Assembly: GCA_013361075.1 (NCBI GenBank)
Contig: JABWAJ010000002.1
Span: forward strand, 1-36,648
Direction of reading: 5' to 3'
Source: Saprospiraceae bacterium
GTDB lineage: Bacteria > Bacteroidota > Bacteroidia > Chitinophagales > Saprospiraceae
Length of the DNA: 36,648 nt
Numbering within the stretch: position 1 is the stretch's first letter; the number at the start of each line of letters is the position of its first letter. Both the position numbers and the translations under genes were made by a program. This document shows, in pieces, positions 27,318-36,648 of this stretch. The notes beneath the pieces are model-generated. The model was not told the DNA's origin. It saw only the letters and a program-made list of their open reading frames with translations, and made no database searches.

Positions 27318-28676
27318 ATGAAATTTTCGATCCGCATAATTCTTTTTCTGGGCCTTACACTACCTGTGGGTGCGATTGGGCAAAATTTGCAAAACCTGAC
27401 CCTGTCCGAAGCCATTCAAGTTGCTTTGGAAAACAAACCCGGGTTGAAAACGCTTGACCTGGATGCTCAACTTGTTGCTGCCAAAACGGAGGTTTTGAAG
27501 TTGAAACGCCAGCCCCAGGTGTCAGCAACGGTGGATATACAGCTGAATCCGGTGCTCCAAACAAGTGTTATTCCGGTGGGCGCTTTTAATCCTGCCCTGG
27601 GCAGTGATGCCACAGCAACAGTGCGTTTTGGGACGCTTTGGCAAAATGCGGCTGGCATTACGGCGGTGCAAACCCTATATGACCCTTCCATTGCTGCCCA
27701 GATTCGGGAGCAGGAGTTTCAACAACAATTGATTGTGGCAGACCGGGAAAAAACGGCTGCAGATCTAAGTCTGGAGGTAGCGAGAGCCTATTACGCTGTC
27801 TTAATTGCTACGGAAGAGCTGGCTTTCGCCAAAGCGGATTCGGCACGTGCGCAATTGTTTTATGAAGAAACCCGCAAACGGCAAGAAGGAGGGAAGCTAC
27901 TGCAAAACGAAGTCAACTCGGCCTCCATTTCCATGAACGCGGCTGCACTGAAGTTGGAACAGACCCGCCTGAACCGGCAACAATTGCTGAAAAACCTGTG
28001 CTTTCGTATGGGCGTTGACCCCGGGCGAGCTGCTGAAATTGCATTTTCCGGCAATTTGGCTTCTTCGCTGCAACAGATCGAAAGGCAAAACCTGGAAGCA
28101 TTTGATGCTGCTGCCCTGGTACAAAACCGACCTGAATTGCGGCAACTCTATTTAGACTCTGAGTGGCAAAATCTAAAAATTGAAGTAGAAAAAAAGCGCA
28201 CATCGCCTACACTCTCGGCAACTGCTTATGCCGGTGCCAACAACCTGTCAGACGACGCTCCTTTTTTTGCTGAAAATTCCTGGTTCGGCAATGTTTTTGT
28301 TGGCTTGAAATTGAATGTACCGATTTCCGCGTATTGGCAACACCAGCAGTATTTCCCCCAATACCGCCTGAAACAACAGCAAAATGTCCTTAAAGCAACA
28401 GCATTGAAAGATCAATATCAGAATGATTTTGAAAATGCCCGACTGAGCCATACCCTTGCTTTGCGTTCCATGGAGGCGCATGTGCGCGACCTGGAGCTGA
28501 CCCGACAAAATGTTCATTTGATCCGGGACCGCTTTAGCGAAGGGGTTGCTTTGGCATCCGCGGTACTCAATGCAGAAACGGCCGTACAGCAAACACAGTA
28601 CAATTACCTGCGCAGCGCCTATGACCTGTTGCTGGCCGATCTGGAGCTGCGGCGCATACTTGGGCGGATCAAATAA
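27318..28676 (+). CDS. TolC family outer membrane protein
   Basis: LTLSEAIQVALENKPGLKTLDLD; ARAYYAVLIATEEL; FSEGVALASAVLNAETAVQQTQYNYLRSAYDLLLADLELRRILG. Confidence 0.92.
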   Translation: MKFSIRIILFLGLTLPVGAIGQNLQNLTLSEAIQVALENKPGLKTLDLDAQLVAAKTEVLKLKRQPQVSATVDIQLNPVLQTSVIPVGAFNPALGSDATATVRFGTLWQNAAGITAVQTLYDPSIAAQIREQEFQQQLIVADREKTAADLSLEVARAYYAVLIATEELAFAKADSARAQLFYEETRKRQEGGKLLQNEVNSASISMNAAALKLEQTRLNRQQLLKNLCFRMGVDPGRAAEIAFSGNLASSLQQIERQNLEAFDAAALVQNRPELRQLYLDSEWQNLKIEVEKKRTSPTLSATAYAGANNLSDDAPFFAENSWFGNVFVGLKLNVPISAYWQHQQYFPQYRLKQQQNVLKATALKDQYQNDFENARLSHTLALRSMEAHVRDLELTRQNVHLIRDRFSEGVALASAVLNAETAVQQTQYNYLRSAYDLLLADLELRRILGRIK

Positions 28677-28755
28677 ACCTCAACGCTGTTGAACCAGGCC
28701 TGAAATGAATTAAAACCTTGCACCTTTTCTTATTTTCGCAAAAATTGTATTCATC

Positions 28756-29571
28756 ATGCCTGCGATCATTCGCCTGTCTGTTGTGGTTGTCGTCATCATT
28801 TCTTTGTTTTCGTCCTGCCGGACTGAGCCCGATCCATGGGTTTATGACCATACGATTGCTTTGAAAGACATTACGCCGGTCTGCGTCATTCCGGAAGGAG
28901 ACCATTTTTGGATAGCTGATGCTGACAACAACCGCCTTGTTAAAACAGATGCAGCAGGGAAATTACTGGACACCGTTTCCGGACTTAGCCGGCCCATGCA
29001 CATGGCTTTGCGCAATGGGACGTTGTACATCCCTGAATACGGAAACGATACCATTAGTTTGCTGTGGAGGGAGGTCAAAGACGTAGTTTGGTTGCCCGAA
29101 ACGCCGTCCGGGCCATCCGGGGTGGATAAAGACAAGAACCGCATGGTGGTTGCCGATTTTTACAACCATCGGGTCATCTACGTAGAAGGAGAACACAACC
29201 TTACTTTTGGGCATAAAGGCAAAGAAGCAGGGGCTTTTGGCTATCCGACCGATGTGCAGTTTGCACACGACAAAATTTTTGTGGCCGATGCTCACAACCA
29301 CCGGATTCAGGTTTTTGATTTAAAAGGCCAACACCTCAAAACCATTGGAGAAAAAGAAGGCATGAAAGTGGCCAACGGCATTTTTGTGAGCCAGGAGGCC
29401 ATTTTTGTAACCGACAATGACAACAGCAGGCTGCTGGTGTACGACCTCGAAGGGGTCTTGGTACAAATCATCACTGAGGGATTGAACAAACCCGCTGATG
29501 CCTGGGCCGACAACAAAAACCTGTATGTGGCCAACCAGCAGGGGCGGTCTGTCAGTGTGTACCGGCGATAA
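28756..29571 (+). CDS. NHL repeat lipoprotein
   Basis: Lipobox-like SLFSSC; repeats FGYPTDVQFAHDKIFVADAHNHRIQVFDLKG and VTDNDNSRLLVYDLEG. Confidence 0.85.
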   Translation: MPAIIRLSVVVVVIISLFSSCRTEPDPWVYDHTIALKDITPVCVIPEGDHFWIADADNNRLVKTDAAGKLLDTVSGLSRPMHMALRNGTLYIPEYGNDTISLLWREVKDVVWLPETPSGPSGVDKDKNRMVVADFYNHRVIYVEGEHNLTFGHKGKEAGAFGYPTDVQFAHDKIFVADAHNHRIQVFDLKGQHLKTIGEKEGMKVANGIFVSQEAIFVTDNDNSRLLVYDLEGVLVQIITEGLNKPADAWADNKNLYVANQQGRSVSVYRR

Positions 29572-29604
29572 CCATGCTGCGGCTTTCCGGCAATAAATGA
29601 AGGG

Positions 29605-31116
29605 TTACTTAAGCTTCGACAAAACAATTTCCCACAACTTTTCGTAAGGAATGATTTCCAGTTCATTCAATGCCCCGCGATAAGAAAAGGGATGGTCTGA
29701 AAGCCATTTCAAAGGTTTTTCTGCTCCGCTGAGTTCGTCGGGATGGTAACGGGCTTTACTCAGGCGCAGGAGGAGCCGAACAAATTGCATGGGGCGTTCA
29801 AATTCCTCTTTATTCAAATTCCGGTTGACGAAAGCTTTGATCAATTCTATTTTTTCAGTTGCCTGATTGAAATTGCGGCGTTGCAGCATAAAAAGCACCT
29901 GTAATATCATGACCAGCAGGTGGAACATCTTTTGCTCGCGGGGGTAGGAGGGGGGCGTTTCCAGAAAGCGGGACAACCTCGATGATTTACGGCGTTGTTT
30001 CATCACGAAATTGGGGTCTATGTCGCGGCTTTCTATCAAATACTGGATGTAAGCTTCGTAAATTGACCATTTTTCGCGAACGATGCCGTCTAATTTTCTG
30101 AAGCCGGGCATATTGCTGGCCTGATTAAAAATGGCCTGGGCCTGAATGTAATTTTCGGTATGGATGGCAAGCAACAAATAATATTCCATAAACTGAAACC
30201 AAACTTCGCTGCTTTCTGAAAAATCACGGAGGCATTTTTCAGCCGATTCTCTGCCGCGCCGGTAATCCTTGAGGTGGAGGTAAGCCGACATCTTTTTGGT
30301 GTAAAAAAGAATGTGTTGCTCTTCCTGATAGAAAGCAGGATTGTGTTCAATGTATTGTTCGGCCTGGTCACATACCTCCAGCATGGCACTGTACTCCCGT
30401 GCTATTTCGTAGCGCATGACCCAAACAATGTACATGTGAAAATTGATTACCGGAGACGGGTGCATTTCTGATAACTGAATCAGTTCATTGCAATAGCCAT
30501 CCAAACGCTTTTTGAAATCCTGTAGCTGATCGGTGGGCCGGTAATAGTACATCGTTGCCCGTTGATACAATTCTTCTGATCTGATTTCCGCACTAAGGAT
30601 TTTGCTGTAATTCAGGATGTAGGCGTCGTACTGATCAAAGGCTTTTTCGTTGGAGTCGAATGCTGCATATTCCCGCAAAATACGGGCGCAATTGACAATT
30701 ATTTCTGAAAAGTGGTATTTAAGGGCAGTGGTCAGGATTTGATGCGCCAGGTCGGCTGCCGGAGCCAGGCCTTTGTTCTGGAGTAAAATATTTACCAGTG
30801 CCCATTCTTTGTTGCAGGTAAAGTACGCCGTTGTATAGTCTGCCGAATCCGGCTTCTTGATGTCAATAAAAAAAAGAGTATTCAGCAACCGTCTTCTGAA
30901 TCTCGATTTAAGCTGGCGGTAGCGGGCATCACCGGGGTCGGCACCGTAGAGTTGGGCAGCAGCATCACGGTCGTTTTTGAATTGTCCGCTTTCGATGCCT
31001 TCATACATTTCCCTGAACTTACTGTTTTTCGCGTTCAGGGTAGCATCATCGAGGAGTTCAATCCGACTAGCCTTCCGGCGGGTAGCAATTTTTACAATTT
31101 CGATCAGATTTTTCAA
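29605..31116 (-). CDS. Hypothetical protein, alpha-helical repeat; probable TTG start at 31116 (listed ORF start 31161)
   Basis: Long ORF. The ATG at 31161 lies inside a terminator-like hairpin; TTG at 31116 gives LKNLIEIVKIATRRKASRIELLDD. Confidence 0.65.
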   Translation of the reverse strand: MKNLIEIVKIATRRKASRIELLDDATLNAKNSKFREMYEGIESGQFKNDRDAAAQLYGADPGDARYRQLKSRFRRRLLNTLFFIDIKKPDSADYTTAYFTCNKEWALVNILLQNKGLAPAADLAHQILTTALKYHFSEIIVNCARILREYAAFDSNEKAFDQYDAYILNYSKILSAEIRSEELYQRATMYYYRPTDQLQDFKKRLDGYCNELIQLSEMHPSPVINFHMYIVWVMRYEIAREYSAMLEVCDQAEQYIEHNPAFYQEEQHILFYTKKMSAYLHLKDYRRGRESAEKCLRDFSESSEVWFQFMEYYLLLAIHTENYIQAQAIFNQASNMPGFRKLDGIVREKWSIYEAYIQYLIESRDIDPNFVMKQRRKSSRLSRFLETPPSYPREQKMFHLLVMILQVLFMLQRRNFNQATEKIELIKAFVNRNLNKEEFERPMQFVRLLLRLSKARYHPDELSGAEKPLKWLSDHPFSYRGALNELEIIPYEKLWEIVLSKLK

Positions 31117-31134
31117 TGCTGACGGTTTTGAAAT

Positions 31135-31170
31135 AAAAAGGGTTTTGCACGTTCCGCGCAAAACCCTTTT
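31135..31170 (-). terminator. Rho-independent terminator-like hairpin downstream of the DUF2795-like gene
   Basis: AAAAGGGTTTTGC (31136-31148) and GCAAAACCCTTTT (31158-31170), perfect 13-bp arms; on the minus strand followed by TTTTTATTT. Confidence 0.75.
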
Positions 31171-31228
31171 CCGGTTGTATCAAAATGTACGCTTTCGAAT
31201 AAATGACGCAATTGCAGCGCTGGATAAA

Positions 31229-31483
31229 TCAGTATTCATCTTCATTAAACAGGAAGTCGTCTTTGCGGGGATAATCCGGCCAGATGTCTTCAATGCCTTC
31301 ATACATTTCGCCATCGTCTTCCATTTCCTGAAGATTTTCGATCACTTCCAACGGCGCGCCGGAGCGGATAACATAGTCAATAAGTTCGTCGCGCGTTGCA
31401 GGCCATGGCGCTTCTTCCAGATGGCTTGCCAGATCAAGTGTCCAATACATAATGTCGTTCAGGTTTAATGCTCTGATTTTCAA
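31229..31483 (-). CDS. DUF2795-like protein
   Basis: LASHLEEAPWPATRDELIDYVIRSGAPLEVIENLQEM with acidic tail. Confidence 0.75.
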   Translation of the reverse strand: MKIRALNLNDIMYWTLDLASHLEEAPWPATRDELIDYVIRSGAPLEVIENLQEMEDDGEMYEGIEDIWPDYPRKDDFLFNEDEY

Positions 31484-31661
31484 AAAAGATGATTTCTGCT
31501 CAGGAGTATCCAGGTTTGCGAAGACTCAGAACCTCCAATTTCCGGCAAATGTAATAAAGAAGTTGAATTATTGCGCCGCTATATACGGTTTTGTTATTCA
31601 AGATCAAATACAACCGGAAATTAATTCAATTGCCCCAAAAATCGGGCCACTTTTTCCTGGC

Positions 31662-32828
31662 CTATTTAAAGCTGCCAATTATCTCAAAAGGCTCTTTTTC
31701 ATAGCCTTCCGGGATGAAGCCTATTTCTGTCGAATTGACAGGCCCGGTGGGGTCGCAGATGAAAAAATCCCTGCCTTTGTGCTTCACGGCACTGCCCCGA
31801 AAACCCGGAATGGCAACCCCAACGGTGAGGTGATCGTGGTAGGCTACTACTACCATTGGCAGGTCAAGCAATGTTTTTACCAGATAATAAAACAAAGCGA
31901 CCCGATCTTCACAATCGGAGTGCGGATAATACAACACTTCATCAGGGATCATGGGCTTACTTCTGCCAAACGCTTCTTTATCTTCTTTATACAGAAAAGC
32001 AGACCGGGTAAACGACACCAGGCACGCAATCGCCTGGTCGTAGGTTCTGCCTTCAATCAATTCCCGGAGTTCAGGAATCAGGCTGGCTGCTGCTGTAGCG
32101 GTCAGGGGGGCTTCAATGTAGCTGCTTTCTGCAATGAGGGGATAGGACTTCATCAGTTGCACGACGTTTTCATCTGCTTGTACCATAATCTCACGCATCA
32201 ACCCCTCGTACATAAAATGCAGGGAGCGCGGCCGCAATCGCGGACTCAGGTTGGGAAGTTTGGTCAGATGAAAAGAAAAAGCTTTCCCCTTCGGTTGTGC
32301 CACAAAATTGAGCAGGTAAAGGGCTTGCTGACTGCGGGAGGCCTGGTTTAAGGCGGTGAGGTTGACGTAATTGCGACCGTTTTCTTCAATCATGGGGGTT
32401 TCGAATACCTCTTCTTTGGTGAAAACGTACACAAATACGCGATCGTCTAAATAAGTCAGCCGCGTATCGTAGCCCGATTGGGACAATAAAAACCAGCAGA
32501 CCAGTTCTTTCTCCAGGGCCTTTTTCTGGGAATAAATTTTATCCACTGCCCGCCGCATCAGGTCATAATACAGCCAGTCATTCAACTCCAATGCAGCTTT
32601 TTTGCGGTTCAGGTCGTCCAGCAATACACTGAAGTCCGTTTGTGTCAGCCGCTGATAATACCCGACTAAGCTTTTTTCCTGGATGCTCACCGAACTCGGG
32701 AAAAGCATGTCGGAACTGTAGGCAACAGTCAGTTGCTCTGAAAAAAACGGAATAGCAACCTCCAGTCGGCTCGATTTGGCAAGCCCGGGGCATAATAATG
32801 CGAGTATAAAGGGGATTGAAAAGCGCAT
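31662..32828 (-). CDS. Secreted hypothetical protein with transglutaminase-like C-terminal domain
   Basis: Candidate Cys-His-Asp triad: YPHSDCEDRVALFYYLVKTLL, YHDHLTVGVAI, FFICDPTGP; N-terminal signal-like sequence. Confidence 0.65.
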   Translation of the reverse strand: MRFSIPFILALLCPGLAKSSRLEVAIPFFSEQLTVAYSSDMLFPSSVSIQEKSLVGYYQRLTQTDFSVLLDDLNRKKAALELNDWLYYDLMRRAVDKIYSQKKALEKELVCWFLLSQSGYDTRLTYLDDRVFVYVFTKEEVFETPMIEENGRNYVNLTALNQASRSQQALYLLNFVAQPKGKAFSFHLTKLPNLSPRLRPRSLHFMYEGLMREIMVQADENVVQLMKSYPLIAESSYIEAPLTATAAASLIPELRELIEGRTYDQAIACLVSFTRSAFLYKEDKEAFGRSKPMIPDEVLYYPHSDCEDRVALFYYLVKTLLDLPMVVVAYHDHLTVGVAIPGFRGSAVKHKGRDFFICDPTGPVNSTEIGFIPEGYEKEPFEIIGSFK

Positions 32829-32838
32829 GGGGCAAAGA

Positions 32839-33375
32839 TCAATCTTTTTTGGGAGAAGTCTTTTCTGCTTTTTGGAAATTCAACGAAACGGAATTGATGC
32901 AATACCGCAATCCTGTAGGTTTAGGCCCGTCGTCAAATACGTGTCCCAAATGACCATCGCAGCGGGCGCACACCACTTCGGTACGGGTCATGCCATAACT
33001 GGTATCTTCGTGAGAAATGACATGTTGGGGCTTAATAGGCTCATAAAAACTAGGCCAGCCGGTGCCGGAATCAAATTTTGTTGTTGAATCGAACAATGGC
33101 AGCCCACAGGCAGCACAGGTATAGGTTCCGGCATCGTGGTTGTCCCAGTATTTACCCGTAAACGCCCTTTCTGTGCCTGCTTGCCGCAAAACGTGGTAAG
33201 CCTGTTCGCTGAGCTGCGCTTTCCATTCAGCGTTTGATTTGACTATTTTTTTGACCATTTCACCTGTAGCAACAGCTTCAGGCGGATTGCTTTTTTGGTT
33301 GTGCTTGGGTTGTGCGTGGTTGCATGACCAGACTAAAAGCGCAAGGGCAAACAGAAAAAAACGATTGTTTTTCAT
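32839..33375 (-). CDS. msrB: Peptide-methionine (R)-S-oxide reductase, lipoprotein/secreted
   Basis: [55 protein letters not shown]...[32 protein letters not shown]. Start placed at [18 protein letters not shown]. Confidence 0.95.
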   Translation of the reverse strand: MKNNRFFLFALALLVWSCNHAQPKHNQKSNPPEAVATGEMVKKIVKSNAEWKAQLSEQAYHVLRQAGTERAFTGKYWDNHDAGTYTCAACGLPLFDSTTKFDSGTGWPSFYEPIKPQHVISHEDTSYGMTRTEVVCARCDGHLGHVFDDGPKPTGLRYCINSVSLNFQKAEKTSPKKD

Positions 33376-33567
33376 AATGACATAGTTTTTGAATGGTGAA
33401 GACGCTGCCGCACTGGACAAGAACGATCTTCTGTTGATACAGATTGTATTCAGGTGCGACGGCATGTGACAGATCAATATACGATTGATACCGTGCTTTA
33501 GTTTTCCTGTACTCGCTCAACTGTAGCCGCCGCGACAATCGAAAGGCCCGCTGAATCCTGCTGCTTT

Positions 33568-33600
33568 TTGCAATGCTCTTCTTTTTTAGTAGCATTGCAA
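33568..33600. promoter_or_regulatory. Perfect 10-bp inverted repeat immediately upstream of the PepSY gene
   Basis: TTGCAATGCT-N13-AGCATTGCAA, ending 19 nt before the ATG at 33620. Confidence 0.6.
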
Positions 33601-33619
33601 TCTAAACAGATCATTCACT

Positions 33620-34183
33620 ATGCAGCAAAATACTGGTGCCATCGCAGAACGAACCCGCCTATACCGGAAATTACACCGGTGGGTGGCTGTGCCCTTGTTT
33701 GCCTTTATGTTCCTGATCGGCTTCACCGGATTATTGCTGGGGTGGAAAAAACAAACAAATCTGTTGCCGCCAACTGCCCGGGGCGCTTCTGCTGAACCAA
33801 GTGCCTGGTTGCCTTTGGACAGCCTCCGGCACATCGCACAAATTTACGCTACCGACAGCCTTCAAAAAAGTGACGCCATTGACCGAATCGACATTCGCCC
33901 CCAAAAGGGCATTGCCAAAATCGTTTTTGCCGATCATTTTTCAGAACTCCAACTTGATTGCACTACCGGCCAAATCCTAAGCGTCAATGCCCGTTATTCG
34001 GATATTCTGGAAAAAATACACGATGGTTCCATTCTCGATTATTGCTTCCATACCAGCAACGATCAACTCAAACTTGCCTACACAACGATCGTTTCCCTGA
34101 GCCTCCTCTTGCTGTCGTTCAGCGGCTTTTGGCTGTGGTATAATCCAAAACGCATCCGAAAGATGAAGGAAAGAAAGGGATAA
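33620..34183 (+). CDS. PepSY-associated TM helix domain protein
   Basis: RLYRKLHRWVAVPLFAFMFLIGFTGLLLGWKK; C-terminal TIVSLSLLLLSFSGFWLWYNPKRIRKMK. Confidence 0.8.
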   Translation: MQQNTGAIAERTRLYRKLHRWVAVPLFAFMFLIGFTGLLLGWKKQTNLLPPTARGASAEPSAWLPLDSLRHIAQIYATDSLQKSDAIDRIDIRPQKGIAKIVFADHFSELQLDCTTGQILSVNARYSDILEKIHDGSILDYCFHTSNDQLKLAYTTIVSLSLLLLSFSGFWLWYNPKRIRKMKERKG

Positions 34184-34521
34184 GAACGGGCAGAGAACGA
34201 AAATATCAGATCCCGGTATTGCTTCATTCGGAGCCTGCCCTGCTTCTTTACTACAGAAAATGCCTGGAGCTCCTTTCTAAGTCCATAGCAGGTTGAATCG
34301 TATGTAAAAAAATGATTTTCAGTTTTTTGAACTACAATCAGGTTTGATTTTCAGTTTAAGTCCAGCCCTTGATTTTCAGAAAAGCGCCACCTACAACACC
34401 CATCCGGGCACTACTTTCACAAACAGAATGAAAAATGGGTCAAAAACCGCCTCGGCACAACAAATTTGGAAACTCGTTGGCGAGGCGGCACAAAGTATTA
34501 AACAATAAAACTTAACAAATC

Positions 34522-36648
34522 ATGAAGAAATCACTACTCAGCCTTTTTCTGGCGGCAGTATGCACTATTGGTTTCGCTCAACGTGGTTCGGTCTCCGGCA
34601 TGGTCACCGATCAGGAAACAAAGGAACCTCTTATTGGCGCCAACATTTTTGTGAGCGGTGCCACATCCGGCACAGCCACAGACAATTCTGGCAAATATAC
34701 GCTCGATTTGCCTGCCGGTAATCAAAAACTGATTGTTTCCTATGTCGGGTTTAAGACCACAGAACAAAGTGTGATGGTTCCGGCCGGCGGCAATGTTACC
34801 CTTAATGTGGAACTCGAAAGCTCCGGCCTGTTGGGCGAAGAAGTGATTGTTTCGGTTTCGCGCAAAGCGGAAAAACTGACCAACGCCCCGGCTACAATTA
34901 CAGTGATTGGAGCGCAAGCCCTGAGCGAACAGCCTTCGTTTAATGCGGCTGAACTATTGGGGAGGCAAAAGGGTGTGGACTACGTGCGTTCAGGGGTATT
35001 GGGCATTGGGGTAAACGCCCGCGGATTCAACAGTGCATTTAACCCTAAAAACCTTCAAATCAACGATGGCAGGTTGTCTTCGCTGATTGCCACCGGGCTA
35101 CCGCTTGGCGCATTGAGCACAACGGTAAAAGAAGATATAGAACGGGTGGAAGTGGTTCTCGGCCCTTCTTCTGCGTTGTATGGCCCGAACGCACACAATG
35201 GTTTACTCAACACCATTACCAAAGACCCGCGCACTTCGCAGGGAACCACCATTGCACTGGGCGTTGGCAACCAGAGTGTGATTACCGGTCGGGTGCGTCA
35301 TGCCACTAAAATCAGCGATAAGCTGGCATTCAAAATCAGTGCAGAATATACGCAGGGCGAAGAATTTGATTTTACGGATACCGTTTATTTCAACTATACC
35401 GGATTTGACAGTCCGCTTTTTGGCGGCCCGGGCAATGGTTCGCAGATCATTCGCCACGCTGTGCCGGAACTCGAACTGGACCGGAAATTTAACTCGCTCC
35501 GCGGGGAAGCAGGCTTGTACGTTGCCCTGAACAGCAAATCTGACCTGATTTTTTCGGGTGGGTACAGCAAAAGCAACAACATCGGGAATACCAATGCTGG
35601 CCGGAACCAGATTAAAGACTGGACCATAGGCTGGGGACAGGTGCGCTATGTTTCCCCACGGCTTTTTGCGCAGTTATATTACACAAAGTCGGGTACGGAA
35701 GACACCTACGCGATGAACCAGCGCACCCAGAACTACCTGAGTTTTAAAGACGCCGGTTTCCCGGAAGCAGAAGCCCTGAGCCGTTCGTTTTCTGAACAGT
35801 GGTTTGGCATTTCTCCACAAGTGGGCATTGCCCTGAAGCGCGGAGCCGTTTTCAAAGACAATTCCAGCCGCATCAATGGCGAACTCCAGTACAACAACAA
35901 AGCAGGCAATCTTTTTGACTTCATCGTTGGTGTTCAGTACCAGGGCGACAAAGCCAATAGCGACGGCACTTACCTCCTGGACGCAGACGGTGCCATCAAT
36001 GTCGGCCAGATTGGCGGCTACCTGCAATTAGAGCGACAGTTTGGAGACCATTTCAAAGTCGTGCTGGCTGGCCGTGCCGATAACCATGATCTGTATGGGT
36101 TTAACTTCATTCCCAAAGCGGCGCTGGTGTATTTTAACAATACCGGTTCGGCACGCCTGACTTACGGAAAGGGCATTGCTGCACCTACTATTCTGAACCT
36201 CGAAGCCAATATTTTCGGAGGGGTATTGTTGGGCAACGGAGCAGGCTTTACGCTGTCAGACGGTTCAAAAATTGAGGCACTGACAGTAGAAACCATCGAA
36301 ACTTTTGAAATCGGGTACAAAGGCACGCTGGGTAAAAAATTGTTTTTCGACGCCAATGCCTACTACAACATTTCTCAAAACTTCCTCAGTCCGGCCATCA
36401 ATATTGCTACAAATGGCCGTACAGTAACACACCGCGGAGACCAGCCAATGAGCGAAGTAGTGCCCGGAACACCTGAAACAGGTGCAACACTGGTGCTGAC
36501 TTACCTGAATTTTGGAGAAGTGGACACTTATGGCGCAGACGTGTCGCTGAGCTACAGTTTCGCCGACGGCCTGCTGGGAACGCTCAACTACTCGTGGTTT
36601 GATTTCGACCTCAATGTCAATGACCTTGCCAACGACGGCAACCGGAAT
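34522..36648 (+). CDS. TonB-dependent receptor (carboxypeptidase-like N-terminal domain), 3'-truncated by the window edge
   Basis: The frame from ATG 34522 is open to the window end: MKKSLLSLFLAAVCTIGFAQRGSVSGMVTDQETKEPLIGANIFVSGATSGTATDNSGKYTLDLPAG...SALYGPNAHNGLLNTITKDPR. Absent from the supplied ORF list because no stop is reached. Confidence 0.9.
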   Translation, partial: MKKSLLSLFLAAVCTIGFAQRGSVSGMVTDQETKEPLIGANIFVSGATSGTATDNSGKYTLDLPAGNQKLIVSYVGFKTTEQSVMVPAGGNVTLNVELESSGLLGEEVIVSVSRKAEKLTNAPATITVIGAQALSEQPSFNAAELLGRQKGVDYVRSGVLGIGVNARGFNSAFNPKNLQINDGRLSSLIATGLPLGALSTTVKEDIERVEVVLGPSSALYGPNAHNGLLNTITKDPRTSQGTTIALGVGNQSVITGRVRHATKISDKLAFKISAEYTQGEEFDFTDTVYFNYTGFDSPLFGGPGNGSQIIRHAVPELELDRKFNSLRGEAGLYVALNSKSDLIFSGGYSKSNNIGNTNAGRNQIKDWTIGWGQVRYVSPRLFAQLYYTKSGTEDTYAMNQRTQNYLSFKDAGFPEAEALSRSFSEQWFGISPQVGIALKRGAVFKDNSSRINGELQYNNKAGNLFDFIVGVQYQGDKANSDGTYLLDADGAINVGQIGGYLQLERQFGDHFKVVLAGRADNHDLYGFNFIPKAALVYFNNTGSARLTYGKGIAAPTILNLEANIFGGVLLGNGAGFTLSDGSKIEALTVETIETFEIGYKGTLGKKLFFDANAYYNISQNFLSPAINIATNGRTVTHRGDQPMSEVVPGTPETGATLVLTYLNFGEVDTYGADVSLSYSFADGLLGTLNYSWFDFDLNVNDLANDGNRN

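Noticed and set aside
31452-32351. 299-aa plus-strand ORF
   Set aside because: Antisense to the DUF2795-like and transglutaminase-like genes; low-complexity composition without domain motifs.
34313-34379. CRISPR-like array
   Set aside because: 10-nt repeats with unequal spacing of 22 and 15 nt; too short and irregular.

Overview
The window looks like a chromosomal segment of a Bacteroidota bacterium, probably Saprospiraceae-like. That placement is inferred from the TonB-receptor signal peptides, TAnnTTTG-type promoters and gene content; no taxonomy was computed. Most of it is ordinary: two TonB-dependent receptors (one cut by the right edge), coaD, rluB, truC, a GH20 hexosaminidase, clpS, a peroxiredoxin, rdgB, an EamA transporter, a MarR-flanked ABC/HlyD/TolC exporter, msrB, a PepSY-TM protein and several hypothetical secreted proteins. 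Three nuclease-type accessory modules sit among these genes: a left-truncated Septu-like ATPase + HNH pair (1-1939), an Rpn/PD-(D/E)XK nuclease with a 12-bp (KAEG)n array and a possible intragenic antitoxin (11668-12618), and an ATGA-coupled XisH/XisI pair with no visible fdxN-type element (16350-17119). There are also unannotated intergenic structures: a perfect 19-bp inverted repeat followed by a heptamer run, a 15-nt unit shared by two intergenic sites, a GC-rich REP-like hairpin, a nested inverted repeat inside the exporter operon, and stem-loops in the leaders of the PepSY and right-hand TonB-receptor genes. No rRNA, tRNA, CRISPR array or intact IS element was recognised. All family assignments come from reading motifs by eye; no database search was run.
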